DNA of 64,000 nucleotides from Euclidia mi. Its lineage: Eukaryota > Arthropoda > Insecta > Lepidoptera > Erebidae. The stretch covers positions 83,519,086 through 83,583,085 of the forward strand of contig OX123190.2 in NCBI GenBank assembly GCA_944739405.2, read 5' to 3'. Shown one piece after another: positions 32,385-43,645 of the stretch. Within the stretch, counting starts at the first letter, position 1, and each line of letters starts with the position of its first letter. A program made the translations under genes and the position numbers. A model generated the notes under the pieces. It did no database searches. It saw only the letters and a program-made list of their open reading frames with translations, and was not told where the DNA came from.

Positions 32385-32868
32385 CATTAAGTTTTTAATT
32401 TACTTACTTACTTTGCAGTCAAGACGTCTCTTACTTCATGCTATGATTCTGGTACATAACAGATTCGATTGCCCAGAACTTGTCAATAATATATTTTATA
32501 TAGTGCCTAGAACTATTATAAGAAGGGAGTCGCGCGTTTGCCCGCTCTTTGCCACGACAACATGTCGTACAAATGCGGGTGAGCGAGCGCCTCTGCGTAG
32601 AATATTTAAATTGTTTAATCAACATTTCCATAATGTGGATATTTTTGTATTAACAAAAGCAAAATTTCGAAAAGCGATTATGAGTAGTCTAAAATAGCGT
32701 ACACCTAGTACTTAAGCTTCACTGTATTTTTATTATTATATAGAGTAATTCGTGGAAACATCTTGGATTGTACAATAATTTATAATGAATTGTAAATTTG
32801 ATGTAAGTAATACCAATTGTACAATTGTTGGTTTTCCCTAATAAAGAGAAAAAAAAATTGTGTAATGT
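32385..32868. other. Sequence present only in duplication copy 2
   Basis: Absent from copy 1. It contains a moderately GC-rich stretch (GGGAGTCGCGCGTTTGCCCG at 32526). No terminal repeat is clear. It may be an insertion here or a deletion in copy 1. Confidence 0.45.
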
Positions 32869-33020
32869 TCATATTTTGGAAAGGTAGATTACACCACAGC
32901 AACGTTTGTCATAAATGTTTTCAACCGATGGAATTATGTAGTTTTGGTACCTTATGCGCTCAGTGGACAGCACCCTGTGGGCTACGAATAAAGTTCCTAA
33001 ACTACTACGAGCAAGACTAA

Positions 33021-33172
33021 CGGCCTGGCCACGGCCTACAGCGGCGGCGGCAGCGGCGAGCGATTTCGATGTACATGGCGCACTTTGCTACGCCGCGGTG
33101 ACCGATGTCGCCTCAGAGTAAACGCAAAAACGCTCGACGCTGCCGCCGCCGCTGTAGGTTGTGGCCGGGCCG
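33021..33172. mobile_element. GC-rich MITE, TAA-flanked
   Basis: This 152-bp foldback has ends CGGCCTGGCCAC...CCTACAGCGGCGGCGGCAGC and the matching inverted complement at 33140-33172. TAA lies at 33018-33020 and 33173-33175. TAA duplication fits PIF/Harbinger. It is absent from duplication copy 1. Confidence 0.72.
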
Positions 33173-33175
33173 TAA

Positions 33176-33339
33176 GGCAGCAGCTCCTCCCGTAGACGCT
33201 GCGTAGCCGCCGCGTATACGTCGAGTCAGCCAAGCGTTCTACAAAATACGACTGTCGCGACGTACACGCGGCGGCAACGCAGCGTCCACGCAGCGTCGAC
33301 GCCGCGCGTGCGCCGTTGACGCCCAATGTGAGGGCGGCC
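33176..33339. mobile_element. Second GC-rich TAA-flanked palindromic unit
   Basis: CGTAGACGCTGCGTAGCCGC (33192 on) pairs with GCGGCAACGCAGCGTCCACG (about 33273-33292). TAA flanks it at 33173-33175 and 33340-33342. The left end looks truncated, so the pair may be one MITE inserted at the target TAA of another. The minus-strand ORF at 33036-33326 is only a by-product of its composition. Confidence 0.55.
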
Positions 33340-34077
33340 TAAGTTACACTATACTCCATCTGAGAATCAAATAGGAATTGAACTCCCTACCAAAAATTAT
33401 AAAATTAAAACGTAGTATAAACTGGTCCAATATCTTGGTATTGTAATAGGTAGGTATCAAGGATTATACAACAATTTTGGACCAGACAAAACTAATAATG
33501 TTTCATGGACCAAGAGATTTCGCGTGTATTTTCAAGACGAATCTTCAGTGTGTGTCCCGAAGACTGGTTTTCCCACTGTGGATTAAGTTTAGTTCGTAAG
33601 ATGGGAACTAAAATGTTCAGTGCATCACTTGGACGCTTTAGGTTTCGCCATTTATCCGCTTTTCAAGCTGTTTACTACGATTTAATATGAGTGGGATTAT
33701 GTTGCTCTATTTTGTTGGACTGAATTTTCTTCAAAGACTTGATGAAATGTTTTACTTTAGTAAAAATGTGATGAAGCTGCATAGGGAAGGAAACGGAATA
33801 TATTTATGTAATGGAAAACGTTAGTAAGCGAGTTCAGAAAAGGAGGTCATCAATTCGACTCGTGTGTATGTATTATTGATAGAATTGCTCAATATTCGCA
33901 TTTGTCTGTGTAGACTTGCAAATAGATTTGTCAAATTGTATATAAGAACGTGTGGCCATTTCCTTTATAACGAAGTTATCACGCTGCTACATTTCTCTTT
34001 TAATAGGTCACGTATATTTAAACTCAAGACAGCAGGTTTTATTAAAATCAATACTTTCCAGTACCTGCAATCTGAGG

Positions 34078-34530
34078 GCCAATCCTGGTAATTATATTTG
34101 TGCAAATTGAAGTTTCGATCTAGTCTTTGTGTCATACGTAGGTATGCCATAAATGTAATTCTCCTAAATTATTTTTTTATTATTGAACAAAGGGTTTTTT
34201 TATTAAAAAAACCAGTCAAATTGACTTCACGCTGCCTGATGGTAAGCTGACAGTGAAGTCCTATTGTGAAGGCCACCATCCCCAATTGCTGGTCAAGCAA
34301 TGTGACATGGCGGCCCTCACTTTGACGGCCTTGAGAGATGCTTTTTCACGCCCCGCTTAAATTGTCCGTCTGTCTGTGGAACTAGATGTCAACGTCGAAC
34401 TATGTTATCAAATAAGACGATTAGGACATTAAGCGTAGCAGATTACCAGTTGCGAGTCAATTTAAAATCAAATCGCATTTCGTTCAAAATACAGTGCCGA
34501 TGTCAGATAAATTACAAGAATTGGCCTTTA
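34078..34530. mobile_element. MITE-N copy, interrupted
   Basis: Left part from GGGCCAATCCTGGTAATTAT to about 34172 and right part from ATGTCAACGTCGAACTATG (34386) to ACAAGAATTGGCCTTTAGG. The copy is split by a LINE-end insertion. Confidence 0.7.
34190..34375 (-). repeat. LINE 3'-end insertion in MITE-N
   Basis: On the minus strand it contains AGCAATTGGGGATGGTGGCC and CAGCTTACCATCAGGCAGC and ends in TTTTTTTAATAA-type sequence. The CTTACCATCAGG word is also at the 3' end of repeat I. Probably a 5'-truncated LINE. Confidence 0.55.
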
Positions 34531-34734
34531 GGCCTCTGATATATTGACACTACTGAAAGATTATAGAGTAGGTTGGCAGAGCAAAACAGCACATTTCCAT
34601 CACCGTTTTCGACCCAAAACGATCGATTTACAGATCTGAACCTTTACTATGTGACTCCATGACTGCTTAAGATCAGACGGCATGGGCTCATTTTGATATG
34701 CAACAGTAAACAAAAGGGAAAAATACAAATAAAA

Positions 34735-34775
34735 AATTAAAACTTTCACGGTATGTACCCGTGAAAGTTTTAATT
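34735..34775. repeat. Hairpin, 17-bp perfect stem
   Basis: AATTAAAACTTTCACGG (34735-34751) pairs perfectly with 34759-34775 around a 7-nt loop. Confidence 0.85.
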
Positions 34776-34993
34776 AAAAAGGCAGTAAGTGCGCGCGATC
34801 GATGCAGCTGTCAGTTGATATTCGGCGTTGATCCAGGGCCGGCCGGGACGCCTGTAACGTGTAATTCATTATGTAGGTCATCAACTCGCCGCGAACGCCG
34901 CCGCTATCGATTGTGGCCGCCTTGCTGCACAGAGAATGCTTCGTTTTTATTAAAAACAAAGCTTCTTAGAGTGCACTGTGTATGACTTTTAAT

Positions 34994-35262
34994 TACCTCG
35001 TTGGTCTCGCGGCATAAATGTGCGCGTGGGATTGGGAGGTCTCGGGTTCGATTCCCGGCTCAGGCAAAGTGTTATTGGGTTTTCCGTTAGGAAATTCTCA
35101 GTAGAAGCACGGAGTCTGGTCATGCAGTACCGGGCACCGGTACTGCAATAGGCTCGCCCCCTATTACGTGGGACCTAAAAATTCCTGGCGAAATGCGGGT
35201 GTATTATTACACCTCTGCCTACCCCTTCGGGGATACAGGCGTGAGTCTATAAATAAAAATAT
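34994..35262 (+). repeat. Full-length SINE-A, head type 1
   Basis: Head CCTCGTTGGTCTCGCGGCAT, B-box GGTTCGATTCCC, complete body, and tail CTCTGCCTACCCC...GGCGTGAGTCTAT. A small internal repeat (AGTACCGGGCACCGGTACTG) is specific to this copy. Confidence 0.92.
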
Positions 35263-37978
35263 ATAAAACACAGTAAGACTCCTTAGTCTTCAATTTGACA
35301 GGAGGTTCGCATTTATACTAGAGGATGCTGGCAGTGACGCCCACATTATTTTTAATTTATCCGTTACCGCAGCAATTTCGGAAAATCCGTAGGTACTTAG
35401 TGCACCACTACGGTCCCCAAGGATATATGTCAAATTTCAGTTCCACGCGCCCAATATTTTTGGCTGTGCGTAGTCTGTCAGTCAGTAACGCAAGGATTTT
35501 ATACAGATTTCGGATATTGGTCTTTTGTCCAGAAGTATATACTCCCTGTTTGGTCCCATGCATGAATGATATGGCTGTCCCACTTGAGTTGTGGACCTGA
35601 CCTATTTATGAAATGCGCTGGACTTTAAACGAGCCTTTTAATCACTTTTTTTTTACAACCAGTTTAAACGATACTATAATAATAGGGTCTTAACAGGACT
35701 GTATGTATAGCTTAGTAGTATAAGTTACACGAACGCAACTGGCAGTGCCTCTCTTGTCTTGGGTTCAATTCAATACTCACATAAGACAACACTTTGCTTA
35801 ATCCACAAATTGTTCCCAATGTGGAGCGCGTTGTACTTTGCATAGTTGTTTGATTATACCCTTTCACCGCCACGTCAATAACGAAAAACTGTGTTCCCTA
35901 CGCCACGCCACAAATCCCTTCTTTAATACCTACATAAAATAGTAACGGGCAATACACGGTACGGTGATACATATCAATAAAACATCGGTAGTAGGAATGA
36001 TTTTACTTGTGCATGGTTTACGAATAAAAATAACTTATAATTACCCCTGATTGTATTTATTTACACTCATGTTTTATCCTTTTTCCCAACTTAGTAATCA
36101 ATACCCAGAAACTACAGCGTTAGACAAGAGCAGATTTTATAATTAATAAGTAATTAAATAAAAAAGTCACAGCACTAATTTCGTTTGTGACGTCATCCAC
36201 GGTCGTCTATAGACGACACTGGCGTGGCGAGCACTGCGCTTCCAAGTCTTGCCGCCTTTGGATTAGAGATGTACCAGTGTTAGATATTTAAGTCCAACGC
36301 AACACAGGCGTTTATACTAGTTAACTTTAAAATATAAAATTAATGAATCGGGAATCATAACTTTAAAAAGATACATTATTTGATTTCGCCCACTTCCATT
36401 TAAATGTCATGACAGTCAGCTGCACATTATTACACCAAAACTTTGAAATACGTCCCGAAACTACCGTCATTTCGTCTTAATTGTTTGTTGAGCGGGCCAA
36501 AGTATTCATTATAATATCATATCTTCCGTCTGTTTGTGCGTCCTTGTGTTTGTTTGAGTCCTCTTGTCCGACTCGATTGGGTCCATCTAACAGTTTGGGA
36601 TTTAATTAATAAAGTTGGTATCACAAATATGAGTGGAAAAAAGCGATGGAGGATTGAGGATCGTTCGTTGAACCGTCTCGGTGCTTTTGTTTACGAGTCT
36701 GGTACAATTCACGTAATACTAAACTTTAAACATTTAATTGATTCCGTTTGTCTGGTAATTAAGTGACTTGGACTGGATTGGTAGTGCTTTATGAGGCTGT
36801 CTTGTTGTCTACAGCGGCGTGTTGTGGATTCGATTTCCACAGAGGCAACGGTTTGTGGCGTCCACAAATTGCTGCTTCGGTGATTTTCGTGGCTGTACGT
36901 ATTGTTAGAATGTACCTATGTAAAATCCGTGATCGAGAGCGGTAGTTTTCTTTAAAATATGTGTCAATGGATATCAGGGTAACGATAATATTTACACAAA
37001 TACACGCGTACTTCTTTACAGTAATCAAGCTTTAGATAAACACCCTCGTCTTAAGGTAACTTATGAATGTACCTTCAGAAACACAGTACGACTCTGATGT
37101 AAAGGCAATAATGACGAATAACCCACAAACGCGTCCGCCACTGGTACTGCCTTTACTATTCTATTAAGAACGCCAAAACAATTTTTTCTATGACTGCAAT
37201 CATTTGTCACACACAGTATATGTACCTACTGGCCACAAGAATCTTCCACACTCAACAAACACTAACAGAGCGAAAAAGATAAACGCGCGTCAATTGGAGG
37301 CAGTTTCCGCTTTTAATGGCTGCTTCCGGCTCCGGAAGAGGACCCTTATTGCAAATATTGTGCGTGATAAATCAATATTTTATCTTGGACCCTGTAAGTG
37401 TTATTGGAAGAGTTTGGGACGACCCTGGTGTTGAGAGGACGGGTGGCAGGATTGAAAGGAAATCTTGTTGATAAAGTTTGGTATCATTGTTTCTATAAGT
37501 TATTCTATGTGTTGTTTTGTTTCTTTGTGTTTTTTTATTGTTTCTATAAGTTATTCTACTGTTTGCTATGTTTTTATAAAAGCATCCCTTATAAATCTGC
37601 CAGACAGGAGGAGCATTTCAGTTAGGTTGTATTTTTTATGTTTGCTGTCGCAGAACTCCATCATTGATCAACCGATTTCGAAAATGTTTCTAAATTGGAA
37701 AGAAATACATTGCTTTCTATGGCATCCTAATTGAGAATTAAAATTTGAGACATTATCATTTGGAAGGTTCTATTGAAAACAGTAGCAGATAAGTTGTAGA
37801 TAATACATCATTTTAACAACACAGGGTGTGTTTTGTTAAAATAAAAAACCCTCCAAATGATAAACAAGACGAAGTGAGATATTAAACAGCTGACATGAGA
37901 TTAAGCACAGCTTTCGTCTCGGCTTTAAGAAGTAGAGCTTTCCTTGTCTATTTGTTAAAAATATACTGTAATTGATCT
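35263..37978. other. Mostly unrecognised (about 2.7 kb)
   Basis: 35317-35345 (ATACTAGAGGATGC...GTGACGCCCAC) may be a worn Helitron-like end related to 8640. 36205-36220 is a 16-bp palindrome (GTCGTCTATAGACGAC). TTGTTTCTATAAGTTATTCT occurs twice (37488 and 37538). ORFs at 36536, 36763, 37204 and 37398 have no motifs. Confidence 0.4.
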
Positions 37979-38095
37979 GTAGGTCGAGTGGTCAGCGACT
38001 CTGACTCCTGAGCCGAATGGAGCTTCGATTATTTCTTGTAATAACCATGATTATTGTATGAGGTTTATACTGTGTCTGGGTATAAATAAAATGTT
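37979..38095 (+). repeat. SINE-like tRNA-head repeat (G)
   Basis: GTAGGTCGAGTGGTCAGCGA followed by CTCTGACTCCTGAGCCGAA looks like a tRNA-derived head of a SINE type known from Lepidoptera. The B-box is degenerate (GGAGCTTCGATTA). Single copy here. Confidence 0.5.
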
Positions 38096-38100
38096 TTAAG

Positions 38101-39116
38101 TATGGTTATACGTTGCCTGATTGAGGTAATACGGATTCTGCCTAGTTTTGAAATATGGCAGAGTGTCAGTTTTCCTAGGATGTTATTTATTATTATTATT
38201 TTATTCATCATCCGTGTATTTATTTACGAATTACATGTTTATATACGGTATACACCCATATCACCGTGCCCATATGTTTACGACAATATCTCGACGTCGT
38301 TGATCGATGTGTTTTTATTCATATCTACGAGTAAATACCGTCGTATATTATGAGCGATGTTTTTTGGGACATTTCGCGTCAGCGCGCGCTCCAGTAGCAT
38401 ATACCGCGCCGAGTAAAAATAATTCTAACATTTACGTCCATTGCGACGTCATTTTATGCGTATATTAATATATTAGTATTGTTCGGATGGAATTTCCGGT
38501 GATTCTTGTTATAATTTTGTGGTGTTGCGCACGAGAAATAAATGTATTTTGATAGTTATTCGCCGTGGCAAATAGGCTTGCTAAACGATGAAGAAAAACC
38601 TCTTGGTAATGATCTCGAAAGACGTTGAGTCTGCTAACGCGCATTTGGCCAGTGCGGTGGACTACGGAGAAGTGGGACCGATTATGAAACAAGGCTGATG
38701 ATAAAATAAGAGCATTTTCCCTATCATTAAACAAATACCTACCAATTGTCCCATTTGTAAATTGTTGAGGTCACCTGCGGCACAGAAACATTTTCTCTTT
38801 GCTACTAATGTTGCTACTTTAATTTCTAAATGCTGTTCAACTTCAACAAAAATATTTATATAGGAAAAATGTTGTCTAAAATCACACTCAAATAATATAT
38901 AAACTAAACACATAATTCAACAAAAGTGACAAACCGCGGCCCACATAATATATTAGTTTGTGATCGTGTCTACAAAATTTACTCCAGTTTGATTAGTTCA
39001 CGACAAACATAGGATTAAAGTTTGTTTGTGTAAAATTAGCTGACGATTAAATGTTCAAATATTTGTAGATATTGTCTGTTGATTATATTTTAATCGATTT
39101 TAATGGTACGACAGTT
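38101..39116. other. No clear feature
   Basis: 38640-38700 (GCATTTGGCCAGTGCGGTGG, later AAGGCTGATGATAAA) may be another GAT-tailed module, much diverged. ORFs here show no motif. Confidence 0.4.
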
Positions 39117-39330
39117 CGGATAAAAATAAAAATAAAAAACAAGTGAGGGTAGCTGTCGAAACCCGCGCTTCACAAGGACGACGCTGAGATGACATCAGTC
39201 CTGCCGCGACCATGGCTGTTGTAAGACGGCCGAGACGTCGGCAAAACTGAGGTAATTATACCTTAAATTAATTAAATATCGCGAATAGGACGCGTTTTAA
39301 TAAAATTGTATGATTATATTTTAATTGATA
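39117..39330 (+). repeat. Repeat J
   Basis: Longest copy with 58165-58345: AAGTGAGGGTAGCTGTCGAA, CACAAGGACGACGCTGAGAT, GTCCTGCCGCGACCATGGCT, TTATACCTTAAATTAATTAA and AGGACGCG. A LINE or SINE 3' region is likely. Confidence 0.7.
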
Positions 39331-39391
39331 ATTGAATAAATTGTGTTTTATGTGTTAATAATTGATAGAAGTAATGAAAGTTGTTACTGCA

Positions 39392-39820
39392 CGTATACCT
39401 TAGTGGTTTAAGCGGTCGCCTTGTCTGTCGTTTAAATGCACGGCGGGTGTTGTAGGTTCGATTCCCTCACGGGACAACACTGTTTTTTTTATAGACTCAC
39501 GCTTTTATCCCCGAAGGGGTAGGCAGAGGTGTAATATTACGCCCACATTTCGCCATGAATTTTTAGGTCCCACGTAATAGGGGGCGAGCCTATTGCCGTT
39601 ACCGAGCACATCACCAGACTCCGTGCTGTTACTGAGAATTCGACAAAACCCAGTAACACTTTTGTCCGACCCGGGAATCGAACACGGGACAGCAGTTGCA
39701 GCGGACAACACTGTGTGATCCGCAATTGGTTGTTTTTAGTCTGGATATATTTTATGTCCGTTTGTAAAGTTCCTTGAGACTCGATATTTACTCCTAATGC
39801 AACAGTTGTAAAGAAATGTG
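39392..39820 (+). repeat. SINE-C split by SINE-A
   Basis: Head and B-box at 39392-39483 (CTTAGTGGTTTAAGCGGTCG, GGTTCGATTCCCTCACGGGA). Body resumes at 39703 (GACAACACTGTGTGATCCGC, TTTAGTCTGGATATATTTTA, GTCCGTTTGTAAAGTTCC). The two parts rejoin when the SINE-A and one GGACAACACTGT are removed. Confidence 0.8.
39484..39702 (-). repeat. SINE-A with 12-bp TSD, inserted in SINE-C
   Basis: GGACAACACTGT flanks it (39472-39483 and 39703-39714). The body and tail are intact. The head stops at ACCCGGGAATCGAACACGGG (B-box region), so the 5' end is truncated. Confidence 0.92.
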
Positions 39821-40653
39821 TAGGTATCTCTAGCTGGCTCCCATCAGTGCGTGGGTTTGTAGACTCGCACCCACCTTTAAAGTTTAGTGCGAGTCGTAAA
39901 AACGCATTTAAATTATGTTATAATTCCTCCAATGCGAATGCTAATACCATTAAATCATCATTAGCCTGCCATAGTTCAATGCTAGATATAGGCCTCTCCA
40001 ATGGCAGGCCACTAAGACCGATTTTCGGCTCTTCTTCTCCAGTCGTTACAAAATTGAAACAAACTATGTCCCAGTATTCCACGCATTCCTTTATATCAAA
40101 TTACAGTCCCTAGGTATATTGTAATCTCGGTCTACTCGTGTGTCGGTGCGGGTCGGTTGGGCATGACATCATGAGAACACTCGACGTTAACCGTATCCTT
40201 ATTACACGCCGGGAACTAAACTATTAATACACCCGTATAACTAACAATACTACTTACTTTGTATTATGTGACCAATGAAATTACAAGAAAATTGTAGATA
40301 GGTACGTTACCTACGTAGTAATCAATCCGAAGAAACGGTACATTAACGCACACATCGATAACTCCATATTTTATTTTGGTTGACAAGATGTGTCAGTTTC
40401 ACTATGACGCTGGCTCGCGACATCACACACACATATGTCAGACTTGCCAACTTGCTTATGTTTAGTGTCCTGCTTTTGGTACGCCTATAACCTATCTACT
40501 TCTTTTTACTTTTGTAACATCATTGTATGTGACATTAGTTTTGCACTCGTGCAATTTCATGTCAAATGTATGACTTGTGTAAGTTTAATTTCGCTGGAGT
40601 ACCTGATTTTTGCTTGTTAATCTCTATGTGTATCTATTTATTTAACAGACCTC
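39821..40653. other. No clear feature
   Basis: 39955-40020 (TCATCATTAGCCTGCCATAG, GATATAGGCCTCTCCAATGG) may be a diverged reverse GAT-tailed module. ORFs at 39847 and 40435 have no motif. Confidence 0.35.
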
Positions 40654-40664
40654 TTCAGCACTAC

Positions 40665-41140
40665 TGGTAGTGAAAGTTGGGTATGGCGGAAGAGATTTGA
40701 AAGTAAAATAAATGCTGTAGAAATGAGAGCACTGAGAAGTATGTGTGGTGTGTCTTTGACCGACAGAGTAAAGAATTGTGTGATACGAGAGTGGTGTGGG
40801 GTAAAAGAAGATGTAGTGACAAGCATTGAGAAAGGCATGTTAAGATGGTTTGGGCACATGGAGAGGATGGATGACGATAGACTGACAAAGAAGATATATA
40901 AGGCAAGTGTGAATGGAACAGGACAAAGGGGAAGACCTAGGCGGACGTTCTGTGACCAGATTGGAGACATCCTGAAAAAGGACAAGTCAGAAGTACCCTT
41001 AACAGAAGAGCATGCATGAGAAACTTGATGGGAGTGAGTGAAGCAAGTGAGGTATGTCAGGATCGTTGCAAATGGCGTTCCGTAGTCTCTGCCTACCCCT
41101 CCGGGAAACAGGCGTGAGTCTATGTATGTATGTATGTATG
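40665..41140 (+). mobile_element. RTE-type LINE, 5'-truncated, 11-bp TSD
   Basis: TTCAGCACTAC flanks it (40654-40664 and 41141-41151). It encodes the C-terminal part of the same ORF as the 53-kb LINE: GSESWVW, MRALRSMCGVSL, IEKGMLRWFGHMERM, GRPRRTFCDQIGDIL, WRSVVSAYP. A frameshift near 41010 breaks it before the last 35 residues. The tail is TATGTATGTATGTATGTATG. Its tail bases CTACCCCTCCGGGAAACAGG match the SINE-A tail even better than the 53-kb copy does. Confidence 0.92.
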
Positions 41141-41166
41141 TTCAGCACTACCGTTTATGTGTTAGG

Positions 41167-41421
41167 CTAGCTGTTTCCCGCGGTTTCACCCGCGTCCTGA
41201 GATAACTACTTCGCGTACCCTGTTAATTTATAGCCTAAGTTACTCCTTGGTACATCAGGTATCCGCCAGTGAAAGTCACGTAGAAATCGGTCCAGCCGGT
41301 CCAGAGATTAGCGAGAAGAAACGGACAGACAGACGGACACAATTAAAAAAAAAAGTTATTTCGGTATATGTACCGTGTATACATTCATATGCATTTAGTA
41401 AAAAGCGGTTATTTTCATAGA
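41167..41421 (-). mobile_element. Helitron-like non-autonomous element
   Basis: On the minus strand its 3' end is the hairpin CGGGTGAAACCGCGGGAAAC, then AGCTAG. The 5' end appears to be TCTATG. It shares GGTATATGTACC, CATTCATATGCATTTAGTAA and the CCAGAGATTAGCGA region with 52.5 kb. An internal deletion has removed the ACAGACACTCCA segment near the 5' end. Confidence 0.75.
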
Positions 41422-42637
41422 TAATATAATACAAATAGATATAGCATTTCGCCTGATACTCGTGTCCGTGATATGAATTCTACAAGCATATCTTATATTG
41501 CACAATTTGACACATGCCAGTCGCTCATTGACATTCATATAGGCATTTTATAGCATAATTTAGGCAAGAATGCCTGCTTGTGCCGTTTAAGCTGCAGGAG
41601 ACCAAGCCATATATTTAATCTTTCTAATGGACACATTAGTTTTCATCGGTAAGTACATATTTCATCTAAATTAAATAAAATATCACTGTGACACAAAAAG
41701 TATACATTGCTGATTTAACATAACGCTACTGTTTGTAGGATCGACTTTACACGGCAATCTACTCTAAACGTCATATTATGTGAAAATATGACGTGTTGAG
41801 TGATGTATCTCTATTGCGATAAGAATATATCGATACTCCAGTTGTTTAGTAATTGGCAAATAGCAAAGATTAAAATCGTTACATGTGCTCTGCTTTGCTT
41901 CCAAAATCTGTCCTTTACTTTACTTTGACTTAATAACTTATGTATTTTTTAGCTTTCCGTCCACACTCAAAAAAAAATTAAAATGGGTAGAAGCAACAGG
42001 ACGATCGATTGGATACCAAAAAAAGGAGTACAATATGCACGCTATATTTTAGTGAAAATTTGCTTGTAATAAAAGAAAAAGGGAGGTGATATTTAAAAGC
42101 AGGAGCTATTGCCACCCTTGAAATAGCTAAATTATGTTCTAAAACTACCAGGGTACATGTTATTTTTATTATTATATAAAATAAATAAATAAATATTTTT
42201 ATATACATTGCGCCTCTAGCAATTGTATTAATGTAGCGGCATAGCCTACGAGTATGTGCATAATAATTTCGTTTATACTCATTACTTTTTTAGACCACAG
42301 GAACGAATCCGCCTACTTCACCATCACCTCAATGACTTCATTTCATAGTACGTATCAATATATAGATTAAATTATTTGTTTTAAATGCTTGCAGGATATT
42401 TACTATATAAAATTGTTTTTAAGTATCCGATATTGCGGCACAGTTCCAAACACCATGATTAGGGATGTTCTGATATCTTACAGGCCTTTCTTAGGAGTTT
42501 ACTAATCGCCACGTCATAATAGTATATATTACTATTCCTATACCTATCAAAATAAACATCTATAACATTATTCAAATATATACATAGACTAAAAAAGTAT
42601 AAGCATAATACGCTTAAATACGTTACATAACTGCTCT
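41422..42637. other. No recognised feature
   Basis: A+T-rich. I looked for a THAP zinc finger upstream of the transposase remnant (Cys-x2-4-Cys...Cys-x2-His, AVPTIF motif) and did not find one. Confidence 0.4.
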
Positions 42638-43645
42638 TTTCAGCCGAAAGAATCATCTCCGGAGAATTCTAATGCATCTTCACCAAGAAAGAGGAAATTG
42701 AAATGTATAATTACAAGCAAAGATAGTGTAATAAAGCGTCAAAGATTGCAAATAAAAAGGATTCAAGCTCAAAATCGAAGATTAAGAAAGCAAATTACAA
42801 AAATGTCAGATATTTTTGAAGATTTAAAGAACAATTTTTTATGAGAACTGAAGATTTACATACTCTGGAAAATATTAATTTATAGGTAAGTTTATGGTAT
42901 AAACAATCTAAATTTGCGCGCGTTAGGCCCGCTTTGCTGTCATATTGTAGCTATATGTCTATCTAATGCAACCCATCTTTTTTTGCAGGTGCATGAACTA
43001 GTGAAGCGTATGGTAAAAAAAGACAAATCAGCAGTAAAAAGCACAACACCAGCACTCAAAAGTTTTGCACTCACTCTACATTACTACTCACCAAAAGCGT
43101 ATGAATACGTACGGCAAACATTCAACACATGTCACGTTGCCACACTCGCAAACTATAAAAAAATGGTACCAGAGTGTTAGCGGCGACCCAGGTTTTACCA
43201 GCGAATCATTCAAAGCTCTGAAATATAAGGCTGAATGTGCAAAGTTTCCTCTGTATGCAAATTTAGTGCTAGATGAAATGGCAATACGGTGACGAATAGA
43301 GTGGGATGGGCAAAAGATGCATGGCTATGTCAACATAGGCAATAATTTAAACAATGATTATGTCTGTGAGGCAAAATAAGCTTTAGTGTTTCTTGTGACA
43401 GCCATAAATGCATCGTGGAAAGTCCCAGTCGGTTTTTTTTTTCGTAGATGGTGTAACCGGTAGCCAGCGAGCTGAACTGGTAAATATGTGCCTAGAACTG
43501 ATAAATGAAACAGGCATAAATGTTGTCTCAATTACATTTGACGGGTGTGCGTCTAATATATCCATGATGTCGAAGAACAATGCCCATTTCTGGCCCAGTT
43601 TGGAACTCATGAACAGCTCAATTAAGTTTCAATTTGTTGTTGAAT
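42638..43645 (+). pseudogene. P-element/THAP9-like transposase remnant
   Basis: 42638-42843 encodes a basic linker and coiled coil (KRQRLQIKRIQAQNRRLRKQ), as found after the THAP finger in P transposases. A possible 128-bp intron follows, with acceptor TTTTTTTTGCAG at 42978-42989. Frames from 42990 then read FALTLHYYSPKAYEYVRQTF, PGFTSESFKALK, NLVLDEMAIR, EWDGQKMHGYV, ALVFLVTA and SITFDGCASNISMM, which match the start of the RNase H-like domain. DEM and DG are probably around the first two catalytic Asp positions (inference). A frameshift sits in a 7-A run near 43160, in-frame stops lie near 43290 and 43378, and the sequence ends before the GTP-binding insert. No terminal repeats were found. 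It is decayed and not domesticated. Confidence 0.85.

Larger units (their letters stand above)
31990..34172 (+). repeat. Segmental duplication, copy 2
   Basis: Collinear with 29403-31290 but lacks the SINE-B and SINE-A of copy 1. It has gained about 480 bp at 32385-32868 and a GC-rich double insertion at 33021-33339. Open frames inside (for example 33505-33690) correspond to stop-containing sequence in copy 1 and are not genes. Confidence 0.9.

Noticed and set aside
33036..33326. 96-codon minus-strand Arg/Ala-rich ORF
   Set aside because: It is a by-product of two GC-rich MITEs; stops are A+T-rich and so rare there.
33505..33690. 61-codon ORF as a conserved gene in the duplication
   Set aside because: The aligned sequence in copy 1 contains stops at two places, so the frame is not maintained.
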